From: Bugula neritina
Lineage: Eukaryota > Bryozoa > Gymnolaemata > Cheilostomatida > Bugulidae
DNA length: 64,000 nt
Assembly: GCA_964035545.1 (NCBI GenBank)
Contig: OZ037771.1
Span: forward strand, 3,399,128 to 3,463,127
Direction: 5' to 3'
Each line of letters starts with the position of its first letter. Positions within the stretch are counted from its first letter, which is position 1. Made by a program: the position numbers and the translations under genes. Positions 12,601-26,200 of this stretch are shown one piece after another. The notes below the pieces were generated by a model. It worked only from the letters and a program-made list of their open reading frames with translations, ran no database searches and was not told where the DNA came from.

Positions 12601-15191
12601 CTGTCAGGTGCGTTTGTTGCACCGTACAGATATTTGGATTTATAGGTAAAATATTCCAACTCATTACATGTTTCAAACTTGTCGGGATTCTTCAGAGATT
12701 TAACGTGTGGATCACCTACTACCGCAAGTGTGATTCTGTCGTTGGTCTTGAGAGACTAAAACACATAATTCTATATTCATCAGCAACAAAAATTTTTTTA
12801 AAGTATTAATTTAGATAAACATAACATAGGATGTTGTAACAAACTATTTGCATTAAAGCCGAAATATCATAAAATAAAAAAGTTATGGTAGTCATTCAAC
12901 AACTAGTAAAAGTAACATTGAAAGGGCACGCACCAGTTTGGTTTTGTAATTGGACACTTTAGTAGGTATATTCACAATGCCGAATGTGCCGATGCTAATC
13001 ATAGGTAGTACTTGTTTCATGGCTGCTCCCAGGTCTACTTTACGTTGTGCACAGAAAGGATGGAGATGCTTTGCAAGGCATCGAAGAGCTGCCGCTGTAG
13101 TACTGTAAATTTAACAAATGGTTCAAGTTGAAATAACAGCGGCATGAGACAAAAGCTCATTCGAGTATATAACTTTGTCAAGTTTGTATTTCTGTAAGAA
13201 ACGAAAGGTAGGCGCAGTGAGGGAGAAATTTAGAAAAATATTGGCTTGATATATATAATAAGAAAAAGCATCAACATTAAATTAATTAGGGTTAGTATCA
13301 CTTTTCCATTCAGGTAAATTTCAACAAATAGTTTTAATTTTGCAAAATGAATAAATGTTAACAAAAATTTAATGAGCTAACTTGGCAGTTGTCTGTAAGG
13401 TGTCAACTATCTTCATTATATCCATTTCCTTGTCTCTGTTTGACTTCAGTATGGCAGACATAATTACTTCTAGTCTTCCCACAAACTTATTAGTGTGGCA
13501 TGCTTCAATTGCTTTTTCTAATGGCTCAAGCTGGAAAGCTTCAGAAAGAGCTAAAAGATGTACCAAATATTAGAGTGGAATGAAAATTGCTAGACTAGCC
13601 CTCATTAAAGTTGACTACAGTAAACTTTAACTTTAGGTATAAAACACCAAAAAGAAAGGACAACTCTAACAAAGATAACCTTTTTTTTATTGAAATGCTG
13701 TGCAGAGAATTTTTATAACAAACACAGTTAAGTTGAAATATCAGTACACTCACTACTTTATACATACATTTGATATTCATCCAAAAATAAGTTACCATCA
13801 AATAACTTACATGAGGCATCTTGTAATTTATCCGAATCATGAAGGAAACAGGATAGAAAGTTAAAAGCGAATCTATAGTTTACTTTGAGAACTAAAACAC
13901 AGAAACGTAACAATTTTAAACTAAAAATAAAATGCCTGTTAAAAGAACAAACTATTTGTATGAGCCAAATAAAAAAAAAATTTACGCCACTTCACATGAC
14001 AAATAACTCACACTAAACGTCGCCATTTCTTTTATCAAATCTAACTGAGAAAGGTAACCAACTGTAAAATACCTGTGAAGTTTGTGATTATATTTATAAG
14101 AAGCACACAAAAGATATACAATCAGCCTATTCAGGCTGTGTGGTGCTGATATTTTATTTTAGCTCAACCCTCCGATCTGAAATAGCAGTATCTTTCAACC
14201 TTGAACTCTAGTTTCACCTTTCAATGCAGGTTGGCTGGGAATGAAGCCAGAGTTGTCCCTCGTGCACATTCTCAAAGGCAGAGTTTCCATCCAGGGTTTA
14301 ACATCTGGCCATCTGATTCCACACGAAGAGCTGTCAGCTTCTGCCTCCATAGAGTTCCGCATGCATGGCATGAGAATATCGAAAAACCTGAAAAATGAAC
14401 ACCAAAAATAAAATACTACTAGCTGTGTCCTTTATAGCCATAAAATCTTCACCACACACATGAATGAAAATTACTGCTATAAAACTAAACTGTGACTAAG
14501 TATATGCTTACATATAAAACAGTTTTATAATATTTCTGTAATTAAATTGTTAGTTTTGAGGTAATTTGATTGCTAAAATAACATAAAAGACCTGTAGGTT
14601 TTATTTTGATACAAGGCTTATTTGTTACCATCAGAAAGAAACCTCAAATGTTGGAACAAAAATACTATAAAAGCCAACATGTTTCTCTTTATTGTAATTT
14701 GTTAAAAAATGAACTAAGCTAAGCAAACACAAGCAGAAGTGAGACCATAGTGCAAAAATTACGGACTGATCTAAATTGAAACATGACTCAAGCACAAAAA
14801 ACTAATCAAAAGGTCCTTTTCCAAATCAACAGAAGAAAAAATTTCACTTTCTAGGCATGTGCATATTTTAAATTACAATACACTCAGCTTTGAATAAATA
14901 GTTTTCAAAATATTCTCATTTCTAAACAGACCTGCAGAAGTTGCGCACATATCGGGGAAAATTGTCAAAACTAAAAACATTTTCTTCTTCCAAAATTGCT
15001 TTGCTCTCTTCAGCAGAGAAGATTTTGCTGAATTCCTTTGTTAGCAGCTCATGCAGCATAGAGCCGGGCTTAAAGAACTTTATACCGATAGCGTTCTTTA
15101 CATACGACAAAATTGGAACCATTGTGGATAACTAAAACGTATTAAAATACTCGTATGTATTCACCAATTAGCAGCTCTTGAGTAAGTAATT

Positions 15192-15251
<60 letters not shown>

Positions 15252-18200
15252 AAGTCATAAAGAGACTACAATTTAGCTCATGCAACAACTTACATGGTCA
15301 AAAGAAGTTAAACTTTGTAGTTTAGATTTGTCTTCCCCACAGAAACTTTCTGTAAAGCAAAAGCATCGACTTTATAATGTAATATATTTCAGCAGCATAA
15401 ATCTCAACAAGTGTATAACTTTACATCACATTATGTGCGATAGCTAAAATTGATGTTGATGTTGGACCTATCTATAATTCACAATCACAAATTTTAATGA
15501 GAATTTTCACTACACACTTTGGAGTCATTCATATATTTAAGAATTTCCCATATTTTATAAACGGTTTGTAAATAGCCTAAAGCAAGCTAACCAACTTCAA
15601 GGTCATACGTTTCTAGGTCATGTTGAAATAACCAAATACACAGAACAAAGGATAATTCTTGAGCATTTACATTTAAAGCTTTGAGGAGAAAAATGGTATT
15701 AGCCACCAAACATTAGGCCACTGGTGTTGGAACTATCTATAATTCACAATCACAAATTTTAGTGGGAATTTTCACTACACGCTTTGGAGTCATTCATATA
15801 TTTAAGAATTTCCCATGTTTTATAAATGGTTTGTAAATAGCCTAAAGCAAGCTAACCAACTTCAAGGTCATATGTTTCTAGGTCATGTTGAAATAACCAA
15901 ATACACAGAACAAAGGATAATTCTTGTGCATTTACATTTAAAGCTTTGAGAAAAAAATGGTGTTAGCCACCAAACATTAGGCCACACCCATAAAAGTTTG
16001 AATACGCCTGTATATATACAACAAAGCACGGTTCATGAAAAAACTACTAAACTTACCATTAACTACAATTTTTCGCTTCACAAATCCCATCACAGATGTT
16101 GTGGCTTGAAGCAAGTTTGTAAAACCCAGAGTTTGCTCTTTCTCAGCAGACGGTTTCTTAAACAGAAACTTTTCTTTACCTTCTTTAAGAGACTGATAGA
16201 GTTGAATGGCGTTGGAGCATTTGATCTCCGGCTCTGATCCTACAGTTAGAGCTCATTGCAACTGAATCTTAAAACTACAAACTAAAACCTACTTGAGTAC
16301 GATTTATAAAATGGGAAAAAAATGAGTAGTGTATTGCAATGTCAATGCTAAATATAATAAAATGAAAGCAAACTTGCCACATGTGAATTAAATGAACTAA
16401 GACATTATAATTTATTAAATAGATTTCTAACCATTTCTGGAAGTTTTTTTTTAGTTTCTTGAAGTCTTTTAAAATATAGATTGATGGCTACATAATATCA
16501 TACATAAACATCTTATATTCTGCAGCCATGTAATCCAAGTTTAAAAAAAAAGTGCGGAACCCCCTCGTGCACCCCTAACTCCACCACTGGTTCACCTCAA
16601 CATCACAATTACTTCATTGGTTAAATTTTTTAGACAGCTTCCTATGACTCAGGGCTATGACTCAGGAGTATTTAAATTAATAAAAAGTTTACCTATTGGT
16701 GCTCATGATATTTGAAATATACACATGACGCCCACACACTGGCGCAAAGTCACTTACTGAAAAAGCGCTGCACCACTTGCAGTGCTGTCATGGTTGGCTC
16801 ACGGGCTCCTTGAATAGAATATTTAGATTTTTCATCAACTACTTCTTCAAAAGCGTCCCAATCAAAGAGTTTCTGTAATATATTTTATATTTCCCACAAC
16901 TTCGTACACCCAAAATCAAAAAGTTCTTTTAATATACAAAACTTGACATTTCCTAAAAAACCTCACACCCATCATATGTTGACACTAATAAAAAAGCCTC
17001 ATTTTATGATTAAGTTAGTATATTGATACACCAATAGTAAGACAGGGTGTAAACTAACAGTGAATTAACCAATAGAAAGATAGTACGAACCTGGGAGGCG
17101 GGGCCATTCAGCACAAACATGTAGAAAGAATGGAGTTCCTCTGCGAATTCCAATCGCATGTTGAAGAGATTCAGAACTTTTTTGACTAGATAAACAAACA
17201 AAAGAAATAACTTGAAATTTTTCAATGCATAAATATTAAACAATTACATAATTTGGTAAAATTTTGAATTAAAATTTTATTTCTGAAATTAAATTGCAAG
17301 TCGTCAAATAGGTTTTTCAAAGCATACCAAATTATAATGCAAATCTTTAAAATATTTAATGTTTAAATATACAACAATAAATTAAAACAACAAACAATCC
17401 AAGCCCACACAAAAATCTAAGACCATATGTTTCAACATTGTGCACTTATTGCTGCAAAACCAGACAACTATTGGTAATTTCAAACTAGACCGTAGTTTGT
17501 AGTGAGATAACTGTATGTCATGCTATTAAAGATTTTCATTTTAAACCCTTTTTGTTTAAAAGCATTTTTAACAAAAACTCTAATACATTATTACTTTTAT
17601 AATTAGTTCAATTGAAGAACATTTCAAATTAAAATGAAATCAGAGACTTTTCTGTTAACTCAAGATTTCCCAAAACGCTTCTTTTCACAGAGAGAGCACA
17701 ACTACCGATTAAAGTAATTAGAATGCTATCAACAAGGGATGCACAAGAGAAGAGAGACAACCAGGACAGTAGAATGCCCTTTATAGCCTGAAAATTATTC
17801 TTTTCAATAGCCAACAAATGGAGGTTGCAATTAAGTCAGCACCTAGTCTACAGGTTAGAACTGAAGCTAATCCTGCAGCCAATCAAATTTTTAGATGGCA
17901 AGACAGCAATAAGCTGAGTGAGTTTATACACCAGCTATGAGTGATATCAAAGCCTACAAATTTACTTTTGAGTTATTATATAATACTAGCACAGTAATGG
18001 TAGTTTTTAAAAGTCTATATAATATAAAGGTTATGAATTTCTTACCTTGAAAAACTTTAAGGAGTTCTGTTGGGAGGTATTTCTCCTTTTGTGATTCAGT
18101 CAGGCCTGCTCTTTGTACAGCCTAAGTTACAAGATAGACAACTCCAAACAATCATTCTCTAAATTTATAGTATTCTTAAACAGATTAGAGCAGAACAGTA

Positions 18201-20325
18201 CTGTGGTTGGAAGCGAGTCATTCTACTTAATTTTGTACACACTTGATGCCTTTAGTTTTCAACTATTTTTCACAATTTTGCTGCTAATGTAGATGTTCTT
18301 GTCTTAAAATGATAAAATATTAGCAAATACAGCTGATCGAAAGATCGACTGTTTTTCTAATTTTGCTCAATTTTTTATGCTTTTTCCTAATTTTTTAGTA
18401 AAGTGCTGACAAGATGTTTTTTTTTCATCACAGTTTGTATTTCTATATTTAGCTCATGACAATGCTGTTGTGCTTTAATTTTGCAGAACCCCCTCCAAGC
18501 AATATTTTATACTTAAAAGCTTCTAAAATCCAAAACTAATCAACATCTTACTCAGCTATTCTCATTAGAGCCAAAGCAAGGCTTTGAGTGGAACAAAGAT
18601 ATTTTACATTCTAAAGTTAACTACTTTATTATGGCACAAATACTTTCATTTAAAATAGATTTAAATAGATTTGAGGCTAATTATTAATCTAAAGTAAAGC
18701 TGATAGTAGAATGAGTTCAATAAAATAGGCCTGACCTTCTGAAAAGAGGGTTGTGACAAAATATATTTATTGAAGGCCTCCGCTGCTTGTACCCTTTCAA
18801 ACTCTGTTTTCTTATCGTTTACAGAAACCACTTCTTTTGACACTACAAGACAAAGAATAATTGTAGTCGTTGATAAAATCCCAAAACTTTACAGACTTTT
18901 CACTCTAAAACAATTCTGAAATATTTATCCAGCAAAAATTACTTGCCTTTATGTTTGAATCTTGCGTATAATTCCTTTTCTGACTTTGAGTTTTGATACC
19001 CGGCACTTGACTTTGTGATATTCATCTCGCTCTTTTGTTAAAAAGGTACATTGAAATACAATAGATTAATTGCTATCCGTTAAGTGTCAACCTTACAATA
19101 TGCTTCAATATACCAGCAGTATGTCTGCTCAATCCTATATGATCTGAAAAAACTGGAATGAGAATATTCACTTCCACTCACCAGTGACACGACATTTCAA
19201 AAATGACAATTGGAAACAATGACTTGGAAAACGAACAATTCACCAATAGACAACTCAAAAATAGACAATTATAAAATGAAGAATATTCAACATGGACTAG
19301 TATCTGGGTGGATCTACAATAACTTTTGTAAACAGGTGCATTTTAAAATTGAAACTATTCGGTATCTAATTCTACTTTCATGAGAGGCCTAGCTGATTCG
19401 GACTTTCTATTTATTGTTGACGTAGTCTATGTTGAATATTCTTCATTTTCCAAAAGATGTCTATTTTCCAAATGCCACTTTCTAATCGTCTATTTTCGAG
19501 TTGTCTATTGGTGAATTGTCCATTTTCCAAATAAATCTTTTACTAATTGACATTTTCGAATGGTCGTGAATTTCACTTACCAGTGTCTGTTCCAAGAACT
19601 TTCTATTGCTTTCCGCAGGACAAGCTACTGAGTAGATGCTGTCATACAACTTCTCTTCTACACGAGGGTGTAAACTCTTTTTCAAATACGCCTTTTCTAT
19701 CAAGTCATATCTTTCCCTTTCTTCCTTGCTCAGCTCATTTAGTCCAAACAAGTACTCTTTTAAAAAGTACGGGTTATCCTTAGCAGGAGAATTCAGTTTA
19801 TCATCAGTGCTTCTCTTTTGAGGCTACAAAACACCACATAAACCTACATAGTGAAAACTTTAGATAGTTCAGTGCATTTATTTGCTATGTCATATCTACA
19901 CACATACACACACGAACCCACGCACACAAATGCGCATAATGGTGCGTACTTATACAATTATATTTTAAGCACCTACTAGTTTGTGTACGAAGCTACCGTA
20001 TGTGTTTTCGACTTGTTCGATTTTGAGTTAAATTAAATTAAAAACTAAATTGCTTTTTGCACACTGTCCTAAAGAACTCGACAATTTTACATTCTCAACT
20101 GACAAACTTTACAGTATATATTCTTGTTTTCAGTAAATTCGCTCACTTTTCGCATAGAACTTTGAGCGCCTTTAGCAAGCTTGACTTTTTCCAACAAACC
20201 TGCAGAGTTCTCAGGAAAAACGTCATCAATACCTAAAACAAGCAGAGGGGCACAAATAGTAGTACTACTAGTACTACTAATAGTACTATTAATAGTAGTA
20301 CTACTAGCACTAATAGTACTACTAT

Positions 20326-20360
<35 letters not shown>

Positions 20361-20368
20361 ATAGTAGC

Positions 20369-20435
<67 letters not shown>

Positions 20436-20669
20436 ATATTAGTAGTATTAGTAGTAGTAGTAGTGGTAGTAGTAGTATTAGTAGTAGTAATAGTAGTAGT
20501 AGTAATAGTAGTAGTACTAGTAGTGGTAGTAGTAATATTAGTAGTATTAGTAGTAGTAGTAGTGGTAGTAGTAGTATTAGTAGTAGTAGTAATATTAGTA
20601 GTAATAATAGTAGTAGTAGTAGTGGTAGTAGTAGTGGTGGTAGTAGTAGTCTTAGTACTACTATTAGTG

Positions 20670-20730
<61 letters not shown>

Positions 20731-22058
20731 TAGTAGTAGTGGTAGTAGTAGTATTAGTAGTAGTAATAGTAGTAGTAGTAGTGGTAGTAGTAATAGTAGT
20801 AGTAGTAGTAGTAATAGTAGTAGTGGTAGTAGTAGTAGTAGTAGTAGTATTAGAAAAAGAGTATTTTATTTTTACTTGAATCCTCATCAACTATGAGTCT
20901 GTCGATTTCCTGCCTGTTCAAGTAGTCACCGATCGAAATAGGACTAGTGTCTTCTACACTATTTGATTTCACGACACTTTTGGTATACACGTTCAACTTG
21001 GGCTTAAAGTACCTCTCCTCTGGTGAGAAATATTCAGTCAGTGTCTTCAGCTTTTCTTTGTTCGGGTATTTGGGAAACCGCAGCGCCTCAGCTACATCAT
21101 ATAGAAAGTATTTCCCCGTTTATAGATTTCAGAATACTTTTGTAGTTATAAAAGAACAATCTCTGGCAACATATTACACATAGCTTCTTCCACATAATAT
21201 CTGCAATACACAGTAACTATTACGGATACACTGTAACAAACTTTCACAAACTGAAATTTAATAAGCAATGATAGATACACACTATGCAGAGGTACTGATC
21301 ATATAGCATACCAGCGCCTTTTGCTACCGTCCACTCTTCATCTAGCCATTTTAAATCCTCATCTTCATTTACCGTGTCTTGTTCGTCTCCACTGAGAACG
21401 TCCAGCATAGAGCTGACAGCCTCTGATGGATATGATTTAACACAACCAGATGGAACTGTAAAACCCCAAAATCAAAATTGACAGCTTGTTAAACTGCTCT
21501 ATCAGCCCACAAACAACACATTTGTCACTAAATACGAGACATCTTGGTTCTCAAAACCTTTAAATTTGACACATGGCTAATTGAATCACACTCACGATCA
21601 GTGCTGAAATCATCGTAGATCTTTCTCATGGCTGAAACTAAACATGGCTTTACAATTTTCAACAAACTAATAGGACCACATGCTGGCTGGTTGGCCTTTG
21701 GTAAAGGTACTCGTCCATTTAAAGCTAAAAATAAAAAAACACACACAATGTAACCTGTGGCAAGCATTTCCACTCAATAATGGCAGCACACACAACATAG
21801 CAGTGTGGGAAATGTATAGAAATATAGTATAGTTATTTCAAATGCGAGACGTAAAAGCGTTTAATGTTCAATTGATAAATTCTAAATACAATAGTAGTCT
21901 TAGAGTTTACCCTTCTTAGATAACATCTTTTTCTCGAGTACTTTATCTGCCCCGCTGACTTTCCCGGACTTGTCAGAATCTGATTGGCCATTGGTACAGC
22001 AGCTGGCTAGTAACATAAACACCCAAGTATATAATAACAATCGCTTGTCCTGTAACAT
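9663..22058 (-). CDS. RGM-like GPI-anchored giant ectodomain protein A
   Basis: Complete 24-exon gene for 1317 residues. Exons in transcript order: 21911-22058, 21596-21724, 21312-21455, 20876-21091, 20147-20232, 19581-19823, 18947-19031, 18736-18842, 18046-18121, 17091-17185, 16758-16872, 16057-16239, 15294-15349, 14932-15131, 14218-14387, 13811-13891, 13382-13550, 12934-13102, 12369-12755, 11471-11635, 10959-11080, 10423-10657, 10165-10339, 9663-10060. All phases close. It starts with a signal peptide (LLLYTWVFMLLASCC), followed by about 820 residues of unrecognised Cys-containing ectodomain. The C-terminal part resembles repulsive guidance molecules: GDPH at about 838-841, convertase site RRKR at about 1091-1094 after a GCPD motif, then spaced Cys residues (CNDVCADV, CSYDC). 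A Ser/Thr/Pro/Gln stalk (repeats of TTQQPSPF and GSSQQPSP) and a hydrophobic end (FTFILLALILSF) indicate a GPI anchor. By analogy with RGMs it may act at the cell surface in adhesion or BMP-type signalling; that is inference. The intron after exon 18947-19031 starts with GC. Confidence 0.88.
9836..9950 (-). repeat. Coding repeat in the stalk of RGM-like A
   Basis: Tandem 24-27-bp units within the last exon encode alternating TTQQPSPF and GSSQQPSP peptides, just before the GPI-type tail. This is a short version of the stalk seen in gene B (23463-23940). The plus-strand ORF through it is a shadow. Confidence 0.8.
10735..10804 (+). repeat. tRNA-derived sequence (SINE head or pseudogene)
   Basis: It has a good Pol III A box (TGGTGTAACGG) and B box (GGTTCGAATC) at tRNA-like spacing, with GCCCC and GGGG ends that pair. 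The T stem and anticodon stem have several mismatches, so it is not a convincing functional tRNA. The same head recurs at 31297-31373 and, reversed, at 62035-62112. It lies in an intron of gene A. Confidence 0.6.
15191..15250. repeat. (AT)n microsatellite
   Basis: About 30 uninterrupted TA units in the intron between gene A exons 14932-15131 and 15294-15349, close upstream of the splice junction of the shorter exon. Confidence 0.95.
15461..15985. repeat. Direct tandem duplication, about 265 bp x 2
   Basis: Copy 1 (15461-15721) and copy 2 (15726-15985) both start gttgga.ctatctataattc and end ccaccaaacattaggccac, with only scattered differences. They fill most of one gene A intron. No coding potential or terminal repeat shows them to be a transposon. 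Confidence 0.9.
19191..19564. mobile_element. Foldback element (long imperfect inverted repeat)
   Basis: The left arm, about 19191-19300, reappears as its reverse complement at about 19423-19564. Matching stretches include CAATTCACCAATAGACAACT and GAAGAATATTCAACAT. About 120 bp of unpaired sequence separates the arms. It fills most of the gene A intron 19032-19580, and the right arm begins only about 16 bases inside the intron from the donor of exon 19581-19823. I saw no clear target duplication. Confidence 0.75.
20259..20850. repeat. (TAG)n trinucleotide array, about 590 bp
   Basis: A nearly pure TAG/TAA/TGG trinucleotide array in a gene A intron, between exons 20147-20232 and 20876-21091. 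It begins about 27 bases from one exon and ends about 25 bases from the other, so it makes up nearly the whole intron. On the minus strand it reads as ACT/ATT codons, giving a spurious poly-Thr ORF. Confidence 0.97.
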
Positions 22059-23228
22059 GTTGAAGCACAGCTCAACCTGTTACTCTACCGATTCCATACT
22101 ACTGATAGAAATGCCCATAAAAATATTTCAAATATTTTTGAACATTTCATGCATTCTTGAAGTAAAACAAACAACTGTAGCACAAAGAACTTTTCTCTTA
22201 CTAAAAAAAGTGTTTTGTGCTTTCACTTATAAAATCAGAAGCAAACAATGTTGATAGTGATATGCATTAGTCATATACAATTTTATTTAAACATCAATTG
22301 GGTAATTGCGTCGCATCACAACTTTTATTAACATACACAACTTCATTCTTTACTTCAGAGAAAGCACAACTGTGGGTTGAGACACTTTGACCACATCAGT
22401 AATAATTATGATGTAGGTCTAATCTATAGAGCGTAAACAAGACCATATATTATATATTACATATACTATACATACACTCACACATGTATGCATGTATTTA
22501 TAAAACAGAAAATAATGCATTTAGAGGGTTTAAGTAAAGCATGCTAATAATAATAATGAGTGCTCTATTCACAAGTAACGGATATAATATATCGCCAGCA
22601 TACTGACACCATAACTTAGAAGTCTCCCTTCCCTTCAAACAACCAACAGAAGCTACGAGCTGCTCCGATATCACAAGTATATTATAATATAAGTGCTAGA
22701 GTTGAACTTGTAACCATGCAAAAACCTGACCCTATGGCTACACGCAAACTATAAACCTAATGAATTGACATAGATCACAGGCTATGCCATAAAAAAACAA
22801 TTAAATCTAGCAAGGGCTCTGCTTTAGTAAAAAACACATTTCAAATTTCATAGCTAGTAATCATTAGGTTTCAAACAAACAAATAATATTTTAACACTGA
22901 AGGACCTGAAAATAGATTATTTAATTGCAGCCAAAGAAAATGGTCACATTTCTTTCACCTTTCACCGCCGTGATCCTGCACGGGTGGCCAAAGATAATAT
23001 TTACTTTATATGTAATCAAATAGAAACATTAAAAATAAATTGCCAGCAAAATAATTTTGCTATCATTTATTGTTATAAAATATTTTGTGTTTATATCATT
23101 TATTTGCAAAACGACCACATTAACGAAAAATGCTAATATTTATTTACTAAATACAGCTCTTGTGAAACTTTCTTGTTAATTTGAAAACATTGATACACTT
23201 GAGCTTGACATTGTAGACACAGATAGTG
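22059..23228. other. Spacer between RGM-like genes A and B
   Basis: Holds the 5' flank of gene A and the 3' flank of gene B, which are in tandem on the minus strand. A minus-strand AATAAA (TTTATT at 23139-23144) about 85 bases past the gene B stop is the likely polyadenylation signal. Nothing else is supported. Confidence 0.6.
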
Positions 23229-26200
23229 TTAGAGTATTCCTCCATAACCTAGCACACATATAAGTATAACCATTATGGTGGTATATACAGAAGGGTGGGT
23301 AGTAGTTCCGTGTGAAAAGGCTTCGGCTAAATTAGAGTTGTTGAGGAAATTAAAGAAAGGTGTTGTGCCTTCCGTAACAGAGATTTTACTAGTGACAGAC
23401 ACTTGCTCTGTTGGCGCATTAGTGGATGGCTTAGATGTAGGGGGTTTGGTAGTAGGGGGTTGAGTGGTGGATTCAGTGGTGGCAGGGGGTTGAGTGGTGA
23501 GGGATTGAGTGGTGGATTGAGTGGTGATGAGTTGAGTGGTGATGGGTTGAGTGGTGAGGGGTTGAGTGGTGGATTTAGTGGTGGGGGATTGAGTGGTGGG
23601 GGATTTAGTGGTGGGGGATTGAGTGGTGATGGGTTGAGTGGTGAGGGGTTGAGTGGTGGGGGATTGAGTGGTGGGGGATTGAGTGGTGAGGGATTTAGTG
23701 GTGGGGGATTTAGTGGTGGGGGATTTAGTGGTGGGGGATTTAGTGGTGGGGGATTTAGTGGTGGGGGATTGAGTGGGGGATTTAGTGGTGGGGGATTGAG
23801 TGGTGGGGGATTGAGTGGTGATGGGTTGAGTGGTGGGGGATTGAGTGGTGGGGGATTTAGTGGTGGGGGATTGAGTGGTGGGGGATTGAGTGGTGAGGGA
23901 TTGAGTGGTGGGGGATTGAGTGGTGAGAGACTGAGTGGTAGAAGAATCAGCTACTGAAGATGGGGTCACACCTGCAGACTTGATGACTGTTGCAGCCATA
24001 TCTCTATCACCAGAAATGTTGGCTGATTTTTCCAACTTCATCATGGGAGTTGATGCAGTAGTTGATTCATTGTCAGGCATCATAGCTGAGGTGGTAGACT
24101 GCAGGTTAGCAATCAGCTGTTGTTCGTCCTCGGCTATATTCATTTCTGCGGCTTCATTCAGAGCTTCCTCCATCCCCTCAACTTTATCAATAGACAAACA
24201 AACTCCCATAAAATTTGCTTAAAGTAAAATATTTTGTGAAGAGTTTTAATTGAAAAGTATTGGCGTTGATGTATAATACTATAATTATTGTAAATGGGAA
24301 CATTTTATTAGTGCCAGCATCTAAAATTGGTAAAGTTAAAAGATGATGAATGCACATAGATATGCACACCGTTAGTAGAATGAGGTCATTTATTAGCTAT
24401 TTCTTAAATGTTATTAAATTTCACAATATAATTTGTGCCAGTAGTGTAAAAGTAAACTATTAGCTGTTACTGAGACAGTAGTTAAAGATTAAAGTTTTAA
24501 TCAGACTCAAAACATTAAAACAGCAGATCAATAAAAGTTATGAAACATTGCTAGACATAAACAAACAGTGACAACAAATAATATTTTTGAAATAAATAAT
24601 TTAACGTAATAACTCTACTGACAGATCAGAGAAAGTCAACGTATACTATGAGCACCAAATTGTACCTGGGAAAACACCACCAGAAGCTTGCAAGTCTCCA
24701 GGAGATGGCGTGGTTGTTGGAACTTCAGTAAACGATTCAACTTCATCAACTGCTTCTTCTATCAACTCTTGATCCACAGAAGGAGATTCCACGACATTAT
24801 TAACCACTTCTTCTACAGACGAGTAGCTGCTAGCTACAACCTGCCAACACACACAGCAGAACTTACTAAACAGTCAACTATTGGTCAAACAGTTGAAAAC
24901 CATCCAATAAAAACACAACTTACATCATCTTCTGTTCCAGATTCCTGGGCAGCCAGACAGTCATATGAACACATGTCTCCAAAATCATCCACGTCTGCGC
25001 AGACATCATTGCAGTCCACAGACCTCTTGGGTCTAAGTTCCCTCTCCTGTTTCATCAACTCTGTTCTGTTGACTGCGTCTGGACAACCATGGATAAGAAG
25101 ACCAGTAGAAAGTTCCAGAAGAGCTCTGGGTGACCTCACGTATGTGTTCACAATATCTCTATAATGAAATGCAACCGCGGTAAAAATAACAGTTATAATT
25201 TGAAGTATAGGTACAAAAAGCTTCTGTGGTAATGGTAAAAAATTCAACAGTCACTAGTAGAGATCAGCCTTATATGCTGGAACTTATACAAGGTCACCTA
25301 AAAAGACAAACGATAATTATATACAAAGCTATTCATCAATATTTAAAAAACTATTTCAACATATTTGCTTCACTTGCCTCTACCTCTGACTTTAAGACAT
25401 CATCAAAGCTTTGCCACATTTAAAATATTGTTGAAAAAGCACCTACTAAAATCTTTAACTTAATCTGAATAAATAGTTCCCACTATTTTTTCAACTGCCA
25501 CTTGGGCCCCGCTCCTTGAATAGCTATGCTACTGAGCACATGGGCCCCCATCTTGACTTCGATTGATATTATATATATAAATTGAATTTAGCTCTTTTTG
25601 TGTTACTGTTGTATATTTGTATTTTTTTGTCTTTTTGTTTTTTTTTGATGGAAATAAAGAAAACAAACAAACAAACAAACTTGCAGAGAAATACTGCGAG
25701 GTAAAGTTTAGCAATACCTATGCTAGTTTGCAGACTGTCAGTCATGTTGGCATGTAAAGATCTGAAACACTTAACCAACTACCAACTTTATGAGCTAGCA
25801 GCTTTGATTGCGAAATACGTAATATGGTAGTAACAATTATAAGTATTTACAGAAGCAGAAGAATTTAGGAACTTGTAACCTACCCTGATGGATTGCTAAA
25901 GGCTATAACTGTACCAGACATCAACTCCTTTACCACCACACGCTGTTGTCCTTTGACTATTTCTGTGTCAATACGAAGTTTAATCTGATGAGCTCCATCG
26001 ACCTGCAACCAGCTCATGTAGTTTAATTATTCTAAATCTGAGACCACATTTAATAAATATAAATAAATAAATTTATAATAAAAATAATAACAAAGATTCA
26101 GAGGACAGCCTTACTAGGATCAGCTCACATTTTGAGGAAAGTTCTATCCAACCCAGCCTAGTGGAACTAGGCCGATGGTAGAAGGTTACACCAGCTAAAA

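Noticed and set aside
20087-20890. Poly-Thr (minus) and poly-Val (plus) ORFs
   Set aside because: Direct translation of the TAG array; the real gene A exons lie on either side with proper splice sites.
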